The translations under genes and the position numbers were made by a program. Shown in pieces: positions 5,990 through 12,201 of a stretch of DNA of 12,201 nt. The notes under the pieces were generated by a model. It was not told the origin of the DNA. It ran no database searches and was given only the letters and a program-made list of their open reading frames with translations. Within the stretch, counting starts at the first letter, position 1; each line of letters starts with the position of its first letter. The stretch lies in assembly GCA_034005145.1 (NCBI GenBank), contig JAVEVH010000019.1, forward strand, positions 1 through 12,201, given 5' to 3'. The stretch comes from JAVEVH01 sp034005145 (GTDB lineage: Bacteria; Patescibacteriota; Dojkabacteria; SC72).

Positions 5990-7717
5990 TTACCAACCTC
6001 CACCACCAGAGCCGCCTCCACCACCACCAGAGCTTCCTCCACCTCCAAATCCTGAGCCTCCAGAGCTCCATCCACTAGATCTATATCCTCCAGAACTACC
6101 GTAAGAGGAAGGAGGAGATGCTTTACTTCCGACTCCTGTATTAAAGCTTCCTAAGGAATTTACGAAATATATTGTATTAAAGGTAGTAAAATCTCCCTGA
6201 TACCACTCAGGTGGAGTAGTATATATATCTTCAAACTGTTTAGCCCATTTCTTCTCTAATCCAAATATCATTGCATATGGTAGTAGAGCTTCAAAGACTT
6301 CAGTATACTTCTTAGGATCATTATGGAATTCTATCCTATCCTTTTCAGCAGTATTAATATACATTTTTAAACCTAAAAGATGGGCATACTTCTCATTACC
6401 TTTCTCTGTTCTAATATCTATCTTAAGAGCAAATATGAAAAGTAAAACAACAGAAATAGCTAAGCCAAACCACCAGCCAATTACTACATTAGAAATGAAT
6501 ATAGGTAGGGTATTAAAGAGTAAAAACATTGCAAAAAGAGATACTACAATTAATAATATCTTAATAGCCTCTTTACCACTTGATATTAAGTCCTTCTCTT
6601 TTAGATATTTCTTAGATTCAGAGAGAGCTTTAGTAGATGCCATATGGAAGTTAGTAAGCTTTTTAATTGGTACAACATCTCCATATGCAAATATACCATC
6701 TAGTAGTGTCACTATATGTTTTGTTAAACTCTTGTAATCTTTCTCATTTTTTACAAACTCATATTTTTTCTTTTCATACTCTCTAATCTTGTAATACCCC
6801 TTTATTGCCATCTCAATTAATAGGGCAGATACGTTCTTAGTTTGTTGTACATTTCTAATTAAAAGGGAACTTGATAAAGAATCCATATCTTTCTCTGGTT
6901 GATATTGAGGTATTACAGTGACATCTTTGTTTTTAAATCTCTTTTTCAAAAAACCAAATAGAAATATACCAACAGGAATAGGGAGTAGTATACCAATATT
7001 ACTAAGTATTACCAGAATGATTTGCTCTTTAGTAGTATCTTCAAATGTTCCTACTGGCTGTTTAATAGCTACTGTATATCCTTCATACGGTTGTAATGTA
7101 TCCTTAGGGCTTACATTAAGTACATTACCATTAACTTCAATATTACAATTTTGCCCTTTATCACCATCTGGTCCAGCAAAACAAACTATTTCTTTAATCT
7201 CTACTGGTGCAGTAAGTGTAGCTTTAGCATTCTCAATTGGTACTGCCCAACCTGGACCAATGATATTTAGATATATCTCTTCATGTTCATCAAAATATGA
7301 GATACCAGTATATTTAAGAGTATATTCAACTATATACTCATATGGTTCATTTATATATTTATCTGCATCTCCAATTCTTAATGTAATCCAACCATTCTCA
7401 TCACTTCTAGAATATTTGTTGAAGACCTTTAAAGAAGGATTAGACACAGGGTAATATGTTACCTTATTAATCTTTATTTCCGTAGGTCTTCTAAATGCAG
7501 ATACTTTGTATACATAGGGGAGTGTCCATTCTAATCCATGCCTTGGGATAGTGGAGGAGGGATTAAAGGTAATATTTTCTACAATCTCTATAGAGGTATC
7601 TGTATTAACAGTAATATTACTCTCAAACTTTAATATCTTCTCCTGCTCCTGAGCATCTATTGGAGTAGCACAAAGTAATATTCCAATTAGTATTAATACT
7701 GTACTAAGTTTCTTCAT
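5990..7717 (-). CDS. DUF2207 family membrane protein with glycine-rich C-terminus
   Basis: I chose the ATG at 7717 (575 residues), which gives a clean signal peptide starting MKKLSTVLILIG and ending near CATPIDA; a TTG two codons upstream (7723) is the alternative. Residues are numbered from the TTG below. An extracytoplasmic N-terminal domain (about 25-232) is rich in beta strands and has the DUF2207 features IPRHGLEWTLPY (59-70) and EYTLKYTG (133-140). A membrane helix follows at about 235-257, then a cytoplasmic part, two more helices (387-405, 410-434), and a conserved-looking YAMIFGLEKKWAKQFE (483-498). The tail (541-577) is almost only Gly and Ser and ends in Trp, as in many members. 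The gene lies about 10 bases after the lemA stop, and LemA-DUF2207 pairing is common in bacteria. Its biochemical function is unknown; a role in envelope maintenance with LemA is inference. Confidence 0.9.
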   Translation of the reverse strand: MKKLSTVLILIGILLCATPIDAQEQEKILKFESNITVNTDTSIEIVENITFNPSSTIPRHGLEWTLPYVYKVSAFRRPTEIKINKVTYYPVSNPSLKVFNKYSRSDENGWITLRIGDADKYINEPYEYIVEYTLKYTGISYFDEHEEIYLNIIGPGWAVPIENAKATLTAPVEIKEIVCFAGPDGDKGQNCNIEVNGNVLNVSPKDTLQPYEGYTVAIKQPVGTFEDTTKEQIILVILSNIGILLPIPVGIFLFGFLKKRFKNKDVTVIPQYQPEKDMDSLSSSLLIRNVQQTKNVSALLIEMAIKGYYKIREYEKKKYEFVKNEKDYKSLTKHIVTLLDGIFAYGDVVPIKKLTNFHMASTKALSESKKYLKEKDLISSGKEAIKILLIVVSLFAMFLLFNTLPIFISNVVIGWWFGLAISVVLLFIFALKIDIRTEKGNEKYAHLLGLKMYINTAEKDRIEFHNDPKKYTEVFEALLPYAMIFGLEKKWAKQFEDIYTTPPEWYQGDFTTFNTIYFVNSLGSFNTGVGSKASPPSSYGSSGGYRSSGWSSGGSGFGGGGSSGGGGGGSGGGGW

Positions 7718-7727
7718 TCCCAAAGAA

Positions 7728-8282
7728 TTAGAACTTAATCTCTACATTCTTTTTCTCTTCTTCAGCTGCTTCAAAGAATGGGAACTCTTTAAATCCTAAT
7801 ATACCTGCAACCAAGTTATTAGGAAATACTACAATCTTTGTATTGAAATCTCTAACTGTACCATTGTAAAACCTTCTAGATTTCTGAATATCATTCTCTA
7901 AATCTTTTAGGTTACCTTGTAGGTTTAAGAAGTTCTCATTAGCCTTTAACTCTGGATATGCTTCTGCAATTGCAAAGATTTTAGAAATTCCTTTTGCTAA
8001 TTCTCCCTCTAATGCCATTTGATCTGAAAGAGAACCTGCACTCATTGCTTTACTTCTTAGCTCTGCTACATTCTCAAATATTGCTTTCTCATGCTTTGCG
8101 TATCCCTTTACAATCTCTACAAGATTAGGAATCATATCATATCTCTGTTTTAAGAAAGTCTCTATATCAGAGCTTGCCTCTGTTACAGTCATCTTTAATT
8201 TAACAAGAGAGTTATACAGAGTAACTAAAAAGAGTGCTATTACTCCTATAATGATTAATGGTAATGCTATTGCCCAGCTCAT
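7728..8282 (-). CDS. lemA: LemA family protein
   Basis: This 184-residue protein has one N-terminal membrane helix (residues 5-24) followed by a helical-bundle domain exposed outside the helix. LemA hallmarks are present: TLYNSLVKLKMTVTEASSDIE (start about 21), KQRYDMIPNLVEIVKGYAKHE (start about 45), AIAEAYPELKANENFLNLQ (104-122), LENDIQKSRRFYNGTVRDFN (127-146) and FPNNLVAGILGFKEFPFFEA (start about 152). The length matches the family (180-200). The molecular role of LemA is not settled. It forms a two-gene unit with the DUF2207 gene immediately downstream. Upstream lies a near-consensus promoter whose start point is covered by a perfect palindrome, suggesting repressor control. No Shine-Dalgarno sequence precedes the ATG. 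Confidence 0.96.
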   Translation of the reverse strand: MSWAIALPLIIIGVIALFLVTLYNSLVKLKMTVTEASSDIETFLKQRYDMIPNLVEIVKGYAKHEKAIFENVAELRSKAMSAGSLSDQMALEGELAKGISKIFAIAEAYPELKANENFLNLQGNLKDLENDIQKSRRFYNGTVRDFNTKIVVFPNNLVAGILGFKEFPFFEAAEEEKKNVEIKF

Positions 8283-8290
8283 ACATTTAA

Positions 8291-8311
8291 AATGTAATAA
8301 ATTATTACATT
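8291..8311. promoter_or_regulatory. Perfect 21-base palindrome upstream of lemA, candidate operator
   Basis: AATGTAATAA (8291-8300) and TTATTACATT (8302-8311) are exact reverse complements around a single central A. The palindrome starts two bases after the lemA -10 box and covers the predicted start point (about 8306), ending 9 bases before the ATG at 8282. A one-base centre cannot form an RNA hairpin loop of that stem length, so a dimeric DNA-binding repressor site is the better reading. No regulator gene is visible in the window. Confidence 0.5.
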
Positions 8312-8312
8312 A

Positions 8313-8341
8313 AGTATATTTAATATATTTTGAAATATCAA
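8313..8341 (-). promoter_or_regulatory. Promoter of lemA-DUF2207
   Basis: On the minus strand TTGATA (8341-8336, 5/6 match) and TATACT (8318-8313, 5/6 match) are separated by exactly 17 bases. The predicted start near 8306 gives a leader of about 24 bases. The promoter begins two bases after the stop codon of the upstream gene (8344). Confidence 0.65.
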
Positions 8342-8343
8342 AC

Positions 8344-8793
8344 CTATTTATCTCTTAACTTTTCTCTAAAGGAAAAAAGCCATATATATGATATGTCTTC
8401 GGGGTATTTCTCTAAGTAAAGCTTTTTAATTAATTCTTCATCAACATTAGGAGTTGCGTATTTAAGATTGTCTCTAACTTTCTTAATAAAGGTAATCTCT
8501 AAAATATTTCTCAATTTCGGATTCCACTCAAAAATACCTTTTCTATAGAAGGATTCGTTGAATGTATCTATTTCTAAGTCTGTACTATCTTCTGTAATAT
8601 TCTCTTGCGCAATTTGATCAAGCATTACATCCAATATGGTTATCATATCTCTATCTGCTTTATTTATTAATACAATTAAATCAATCTCTTTTCCTTTCCT
8701 ATGTACATACTCCGAAATGGCTGAATCGGATTGCTCAATAGCATCTGGAGAAAATGAAATTAACTCTCTATTTTCAAACTGTTCTATATCCAT
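8344..8793 (-). CDS. Hypothetical protein, 149 residues
   Basis: I do not recognise this protein. It is soluble, has no signal peptide, membrane helix or cysteine, is acidic in its N-terminal half, and is probably mostly helical. Visible landmarks are a hydrophobic strand-like EIDLIVLINKADRD (36-49), a helix DMITILDVMLDQIAQE (49-64), and a basic C-terminus (FSFREKLRDK). The INKAD string superficially resembles a GTPase NKxD motif, but no P-loop precedes it, so that is not a GTPase call. Its real status is supported by a clean frame, normal composition, and a good promoter with -10 five bases before the ATG at 8793. It sits between the cytochrome b5-like gene (46-base gap) and lemA (61-base gap) and appears to be transcribed independently of lemA. 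Confidence 0.7.
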   Translation of the reverse strand: MDIEQFENRELISFSPDAIEQSDSAISEYVHRKGKEIDLIVLINKADRDMITILDVMLDQIAQENITEDSTDLEIDTFNESFYRKGIFEWNPKLRNILEITFIKKVRDNLKYATPNVDEELIKKLYLEKYPEDISYIWLFSFREKLRDK

Positions 8794-8798
8794 AGCGT

Positions 8799-8827
8799 AT
8801 TATACCTTACTATGGGGAATATTTGAA
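8799..8827 (-). promoter_or_regulatory. Leaderless promoter of the 149-residue hypothetical gene
   Basis: On the minus strand TTCAAA (8827-8822, 4/6 match), a 17-base spacer and a perfect TATAAT (8804-8799) end only 5 bases before the ATG at 8793. The predicted start point falls on or next to the A of the ATG, so the mRNA would lack a 5' leader. Confidence 0.6.
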
Positions 8828-8839
8828 TATCTAAATACC

Positions 8840-9538
8840 TTACTTCTTTAGTTGAGCAAAGTATATCTTTATCCTTTGTAAGAAATGATTTAACGCTAAG
8901 AGACCCATTACTAGAGATAGTTCTACATGCCAATACATAAAGTTAAAATCTATATCCCACAAAGAGGAGAATTTATATCTAAGTATCATAAATAAACCAA
9001 AGAGTAGCCCTGGAATTAAAAGAAGTAAAAGTAAGATACTATTCCAGAATGAATTAAATTTTACTAAAGAGAATTTCTTTGAATTTCTAAAAAACAAGAA
9101 ATATGGAATCCAGTATAAAGAGGTAGAAAGGAGTAGGGGTAAAATAATATTATAAGGGGTACCTGTATTAGTTGTCTCCTCCTTACTATTTTGCTTTAAA
9201 TCTGAAATACTTTTTGATTCATCTACTACTACAACCTCTTCCTCTGTAATATCACCTATATAGTAGGTTTCTAATAATGAGTAGCTACTTCTCTTATGAT
9301 CTATACCTAAGCCATCCTTATCCTTAAAGTCTTGGGTCATATCTCTACCACACCAATCAGTAATATCTTGGAAATTATCATGTTGAGCAATATACGGAGT
9401 TATATTAAACACCCTTTCTTCAAATACCATCCAACAATCATTTCTACTATTGTGTTCACTTACATCAGTAAGGGTATATGCATATGAAATTTGAAAAATA
9501 AAGAAAAACGAAAGCAATAGGGTAATTAAGATTTTCAT
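8840..9538 (-). CDS. Secreted cytochrome b5-like heme-binding domain fused to a three-helix membrane domain
   Basis: Of 232 residues, 1-20 form a signal peptide (ends QISYA). Residues 21-98 are a cytochrome b5-like domain: YTLTDVSEHN, then NDCWMVFEERVFNITPYIAQH (33-53), CGRDMTQDF (63-71), and H81 before SLLETYYIGDI. His53 and His81 are the likely axial heme ligands. In the usual b5 motif HPGG, the residues after the first His are replaced here by DNF. An acidic linker (99-127) leads to three membrane helices at about 130-150, 164-187 and 199-220. The third (YWHVELSLVMGLLALNHFLQR) carries His204 and His218 fourteen residues apart on one face. That might bind a second heme, but the other helices offer no His partner. 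The b5 domain should face outside the cytoplasmic membrane. The redox partner is unknown. It is divergent from the DUF5667 gene. Confidence 0.8.
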   Translation of the reverse strand: MKILITLLLSFFFIFQISYAYTLTDVSEHNSRNDCWMVFEERVFNITPYIAQHDNFQDITDWCGRDMTQDFKDKDGLGIDHKRSSYSLLETYYIGDITEEEVVVVDESKSISDLKQNSKEETTNTGTPYNIILPLLLSTSLYWIPYFLFFRNSKKFSLVKFNSFWNSILLLLLLIPGLLFGLFMILRYKFSSLWDIDFNFMYWHVELSLVMGLLALNHFLQRIKIYFAQLKK

Positions 9539-9660
9539 TGAGCAGTATTGAATAAAATAAAAGTATTATTACTACAAAGTATATACTATTACTTTTACTT
9601 GAAAAAGAGCTAAGTTTACTTTACTATGGAATATAAATAATTTTTATATTTCAATATTTA
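9539..9660. promoter_or_regulatory. Divergent promoter region between the b5-like and DUF5667 genes
   Basis: This very AT-rich 122-base gap serves both directions. For the minus strand, AATACT (9549-9544, 4/6) ends five bases before the ATG at 9538. For the plus strand, TATATT (9645-9650, 5/6) ends ten bases before the ATG at 9661, and TTGAAA (9599-9604) with TACTAT (9622-9627) at 17 bases is an alternative. In the middle, the palindrome AGTATATACT (9578-9587) is flanked by an imperfect inverted pair, AAAAGTATT (9559-9567) and ATTACTTTT (9588-9596), which could be a shared operator. No single promoter can be picked with confidence. Confidence 0.4.
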
Positions 9661-10299
9661 ATGAATAAATTACTAAGTGTATTACTAGTAGTAATTCTTC
9701 TTTTAGGGGGTGGAGGGTACGTATTAGCAACTGCAGCAGATGCAGCTGTACCAGGAGACTCTATGTACGCTATTGATTTAATAGCAGAGGATGTACAGAG
9801 AGCATTGACTACAGATGATTTAGCATTAGCAGAATTAGAGGAAGATATTTTACAGGAGAGAGTAGATGAAGTAGAACAGATTGTAGAGGGTGGTGTAGAT
9901 GAAGAAATTGTAGATGAAGCATTACAGGAATTAACAAAGCAAACAGAGAGAGCACAGGAGAGAATAATAAAGTTAATGAGTGATGATAGTAAGTATGATG
10001 AGGCTAAGAAGGCTGAAGTAGTAAGTAGGCATATGAACTTAGTTCAAACTCAGGTACAGAAGATGACTGAGGTACAATCTCAGTATGAGAATGTCTCAGG
10101 AGAAGCTAAGAAAGGTTTTGAGGATGCTGTAGTAACCTTAGAGAACTTAGGAGTAGAAGCTACTGACGAAGGAGCAGGTAATGAGGAAAAGAATGATGAA
10201 TCAGGGGACTCAGGGGATGGAATTAAGGATAGGGAGAGTAATAGTGATGAGGATACAGGTAACGATGCAAGTGGTACTGCAAATCAAACAGGTAGATAG
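9661..10299 (+). CDS. DUF5667 domain secreted protein with acidic disordered tail
   Basis: This 212-residue protein opens with a hydrophobic export segment (3-25, LLSVLLVVILLLGGGGYVLA). The segment AVPGDSMYAIDLIAEDVQRAL (start about 29) is typical of DUF5667, common in CPR bacteria and actinobacteria. Residues 50-165 are strongly helical and rich in Glu and Gln, probably an extracytoplasmic coiled coil or helical bundle. The last 45 residues (about 168-212) are dominated by Asp, Glu, Gly, Ser and Asn and should be disordered. Without a cleaner cleavage site, membrane anchoring is as likely as release. The function of the domain is not known. The gene appears to be a single transcription unit: a divergent promoter region precedes it and an intrinsic terminator follows 20 bases after its TAG. 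Its G-rich, GAG/GAT-heavy composition reflects the acidic protein and is not by itself a sign of transfer. Confidence 0.85.
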   Translation: MNKLLSVLLVVILLLGGGGYVLATAADAAVPGDSMYAIDLIAEDVQRALTTDDLALAELEEDILQERVDEVEQIVEGGVDEEIVDEALQELTKQTERAQERIIKLMSDDSKYDEAKKAEVVSRHMNLVQTQVQKMTEVQSQYENVSGEAKKGFEDAVVTLENLGVEATDEGAGNEEKNDESGDSGDGIKDRESNSDEDTGNDASGTANQTGR

Positions 10300-10319
10300 T
10301 ATATTTATCTGATATAGGG

Positions 10320-10346
10320 AAGGGGGAGTAATCCCCCTTTTTTATT
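10320..10346 (+). terminator. Intrinsic terminator after the DUF5667 gene
   Basis: AAGGGGGA (10320-10327) pairs perfectly with TCCCCCTT (10332-10339) around a GTAA loop, a GNRA-type tetraloop. A run of six T (10338-10343) then ATT follows. The signal works for the plus strand. On the minus strand the stem is not followed by a T run, so it should not efficiently stop the converging ABC gene, whose TAA stop (10345-10347) overlaps the end of the T tract. This is the only clear intrinsic terminator seen in the window. Confidence 0.9.
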
Positions 10347-12156
10347 AGTTATACCCCTGTGCTTGTTTTCTAAAGTTATCTGCATATACCTTATCTTTTT
10401 CTATTAACTCCTTATGAGTTCCTTCCTCAATTATCTTTCCATCTCTAACAACAATTATCCTATCTGCGTTTCTTACAGTAGAGAATCTATGAGAGATAAT
10501 CATAACCGTCTTATTATCAAAGAAATTGTATATTCTATTAAATATTCTATACTCAGCATCAGCATCTATAGCAGAGGTTGGTTCATCAAAGATTGCAAAT
10601 GGAGCATCTCTATAAAAGAATCTTGCTATCGCTATTTTTTGTTGTTGACCTTTACTAGGTTTAATACCTCCCTTATACTTTTCACTCATCACAGTCTGGT
10701 ATCCTCTTTTATATTTTTTTATAAAATCATGAGCATCTGCGTTTTTAGAAGATTGAATTATTCTTTTTCTATCTATCTTCTTTATAGATTTTCCAATATA
10801 TATATTCTCTTCAACAGTTAGACTATCGTAAAAGTTAAAGTCTTGGAATAATACACCAACATTTTTATACCAATCATTAATAGAAAGCTCCTTAAGATTT
10901 ATTCCATTTATTAATATCTCTCCTTTTTGGGGATCATATATTCTACAAAGAAGCTTTACTAATGTTGATTTCCCTGCACCATTTTCTCCTACTATAGCTA
11001 TCTTCTCTCTACTTTCAATCTTCAAAGAAAAATCCTCAAATATATTCCTCTTATTATTAGGGTAGTGGAATGAAATATTTTTTATCTCAATACTTGGAGG
11101 GGTAACTAATCTATCTAATCTAATATCTCCATCTTCAACAACAGGCTTTAAATTAAAAAATTCATATACTTCTTTTTCTTTCATAATCAAATCCGTAAAC
11201 ATAACTAACTCAACAGATAACCATGAGACACCACTATAAAAATTATTGATTGCACTAACATAGAAAGTCGTTTCTCCAATTGAAATCTCTTTTTTAATGG
11301 CCATCAAAAATACCTGTATAGAACCACCAAGTACAACAAATAGATTTAAGAAATCCACACCAAAGGTTGTTAATGTATCAGCCTTTAATATTTTCTTGTA
11401 TCCCTTAATATAGTAATCAAAGAAGTCCTTAAACTTACTATCTAAAAATCTGTAAGCACCTACAAGTGAAATCTCATCTATTGCTTGACCATCAGAAAGT
11501 GCCCCCCTAACAGCCCAAGCCTTTCTCCTCTCTTGAGTATTTTTTTCAGATGTCTGCCAATCAAAATCTTTCTTAAAGTAGTATCTACTCTGTAGATATG
11601 CAATGACTGCTAGAAACAAAATAGCGAATCCTATCCATATTGAAAAATTGAATACAATTAGGGCACCTGCAATTAATTGAGCTGCAGCAGCAAAAATTCT
11701 AACAATATTCCTATTAACATCTAATAGACCTGACAACCAGTCATGTGTTACCTGCCTTTTATTCGATACACTAGGTAATTGATTTGTTTGAACACCAAGC
11801 ATTGTAATTTTGGCATACTCTATCTGTGATAGATATGATTGAGAAACCCTTCTTTGAAATCTGTTCATGTATCCATCAAGATTTGTCGATATGATAGAAA
11901 AGAGTTGTACAACACCAAGTAGAGCAACTAATGGCAAGATACCCTCTAAGTTTGCATTAGGAGAATCTATTATAGAAATGAGAGAGTCAATAATCCTTGC
12001 AACGATATATGTATTAATCAATCCATTTAAGCTTCTGTAAGTCGTAGTAAAGAAAGTTCCAACTGTTACAAATGGAGACATTGCCCAGTTAATCTTAAGT
12101 GCCCATACGGAGATATTTATATAATCTTTAAAGGACAAATGTTTTTTCTTCGACAT
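10345..12156 (-). CDS. ABC transporter, fused membrane and ATP-binding domains (ABCB-type exporter half)
   Basis: This complete 603-residue half-transporter should work as a dimer in the cytoplasmic membrane. The N-terminal membrane domain (about 15-330) has roughly six helices, including 72-92, 152-170, 173-190, 266-287 and 295-318. The nucleotide-binding domain (355-600) shows Walker A GENGAGKST (390-398), the Q-loop LFQDF with Gln438, Walker B AIFDEP (Asp524, Glu525), the D-loop SAID and the switch His556 in ISHR. The signature reads PSKGQQQK (500-507) instead of LSGGQ, keeping Ser501, Gly503 and Gln504. All catalytic residues are present, so it should hydrolyse ATP. The substrate (lipid, peptide or drug) cannot be told from sequence. 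The ATG at 12156 is preceded by TA-rich DNA with no clear ribosome binding site. Its stop overlaps the T tract of the convergent terminator. Confidence 0.95.
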   Translation of the reverse strand: MSKKKHLSFKDYINISVWALKINWAMSPFVTVGTFFTTTYRSLNGLINTYIVARIIDSLISIIDSPNANLEGILPLVALLGVVQLFSIISTNLDGYMNRFQRRVSQSYLSQIEYAKITMLGVQTNQLPSVSNKRQVTHDWLSGLLDVNRNIVRIFAAAAQLIAGALIVFNFSIWIGFAILFLAVIAYLQSRYYFKKDFDWQTSEKNTQERRKAWAVRGALSDGQAIDEISLVGAYRFLDSKFKDFFDYYIKGYKKILKADTLTTFGVDFLNLFVVLGGSIQVFLMAIKKEISIGETTFYVSAINNFYSGVSWLSVELVMFTDLIMKEKEVYEFFNLKPVVEDGDIRLDRLVTPPSIEIKNISFHYPNNKRNIFEDFSLKIESREKIAIVGENGAGKSTLVKLLCRIYDPQKGEILINGINLKELSINDWYKNVGVLFQDFNFYDSLTVEENIYIGKSIKKIDRKRIIQSSKNADAHDFIKKYKRGYQTVMSEKYKGGIKPSKGQQQKIAIARFFYRDAPFAIFDEPTSAIDADAEYRIFNRIYNFFDNKTVMIISHRFSTVRNADRIIVVRDGKIIEEGTHKELIEKDKVYADNFRKQAQGYN

Positions 12157-12201
12157 ATATATAAAGCTTAATTAAACCTCACATTCTAACAAATAAAACT
12201 G

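Noticed and set aside
5993..6110. Repetitive CCACCTCC-like DNA as a tandem repeat element
   Set aside because: It is the coding sequence of the Gly/Ser-rich tail of the DUF2207 protein, typical of that family.
6918..7454. Long plus-strand open frames antisense to the DUF2207 gene and to other genes
   Set aside because: They are shadows of strongly supported genes on the opposite strand, with implausible protein composition and no initiation signals.
7718..7723. TTG start two codons upstream of the DUF2207 ATG
   Set aside because: The ATG at 7717 gives a standard signal peptide beginning MKKL; nothing favours the TTG.
8640..8670. INKAD string as a GTPase NKxD motif in the 149-residue protein
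   Set aside because: There is no P-loop (GxxxxGKS/T) or DxxG upstream, so the match is by chance.
12157..12201. Possible C-terminal end of another minus-strand gene at the right edge
   Set aside because: One frame is open for nine codons before a TAA at 12174-12172, but this is too short to identify and the other frames also close quickly.
1..12201. tRNA or rRNA genes, CRISPR arrays, insertion sequences, prophage or defence islands
   Set aside because: I found no cloverleaf, no regularly spaced direct repeats, no transposase or integrase, and no recognisable defence genes on either strand.

Overview
The window is AT-rich (roughly two thirds A+T) and gene-dense, with short intergenic gaps and very few Shine-Dalgarno sequences. 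Its gene content (LemA with a DUF2207 membrane protein, a DUF5667 secreted protein, a YugP-type peptidase, an ABC exporter with a PSKGQ signature, a stand-alone [FeFe]-hydrogenase H-cluster domain) suggests a small-genome bacterium of the Candidate Phyla Radiation (Patescibacteria). Dojkabacteria/WS6 or a relative is possible, but this placement is inference. None of the long genes has an in-frame TGA, so TGA is a stop here and the recoded Gracilibacteria/SR1 code does not apply.

Layout. The left edge (1-45, minus) holds the first 15 codons of CTP synthase (pyrG). Next on the minus strand is a run of three genes transcribed from about 2002: a putative SAM-methyltransferase-fold protein, an [FeFe]-hydrogenase-like H-cluster protein, and a guanine deaminase-like nucleoside/base deaminase. 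Divergent from it, on the plus strand, are a six-helix membrane protein resembling an ECF transporter S component and a YugP-like membrane zinc peptidase. A 200-base gap follows that contains a promoter and a well-preserved glmS ribozyme, and then glmS itself. glmS abuts, with no gap, a convergent minus-strand gene for a JAMM/MPN-like putative metallopeptidase. Further right on the minus strand are the lemA-DUF2207 pair with a strong promoter and a perfect 21-base palindrome, an orphan 149-residue protein with its own apparently leaderless promoter, and a secreted cytochrome b5-like domain fused to a membrane domain. Divergent from that is a DUF5667 secreted protein ending at the only clear intrinsic terminator of the window. 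The right end is a complete ABC exporter half-transporter on the minus strand.

How the parts fit. glmS makes glucosamine-6-phosphate for the cell envelope, and the ribozyme should cut its mRNA when that product is abundant, giving negative feedback. Many of the other genes act at the envelope (LemA/DUF2207, YugP-like peptidase, b5-membrane protein, DUF5667 protein, ABC exporter). Guanine deaminase and CTP synthase are nucleotide-metabolism genes. The H-cluster protein lacks the N-terminal ferredoxin domains and the proton-relay cysteine of catalytic hydrogenases and looks more like sensory or electron-accepting relatives.

The most notable items are the glmS ribozyme in what looks like a CPR genome, the degenerate H-cluster protein, the b5-like membrane protein, the lemA palindrome, and several -10 boxes placed so close to start codons that transcripts are probably leaderless.
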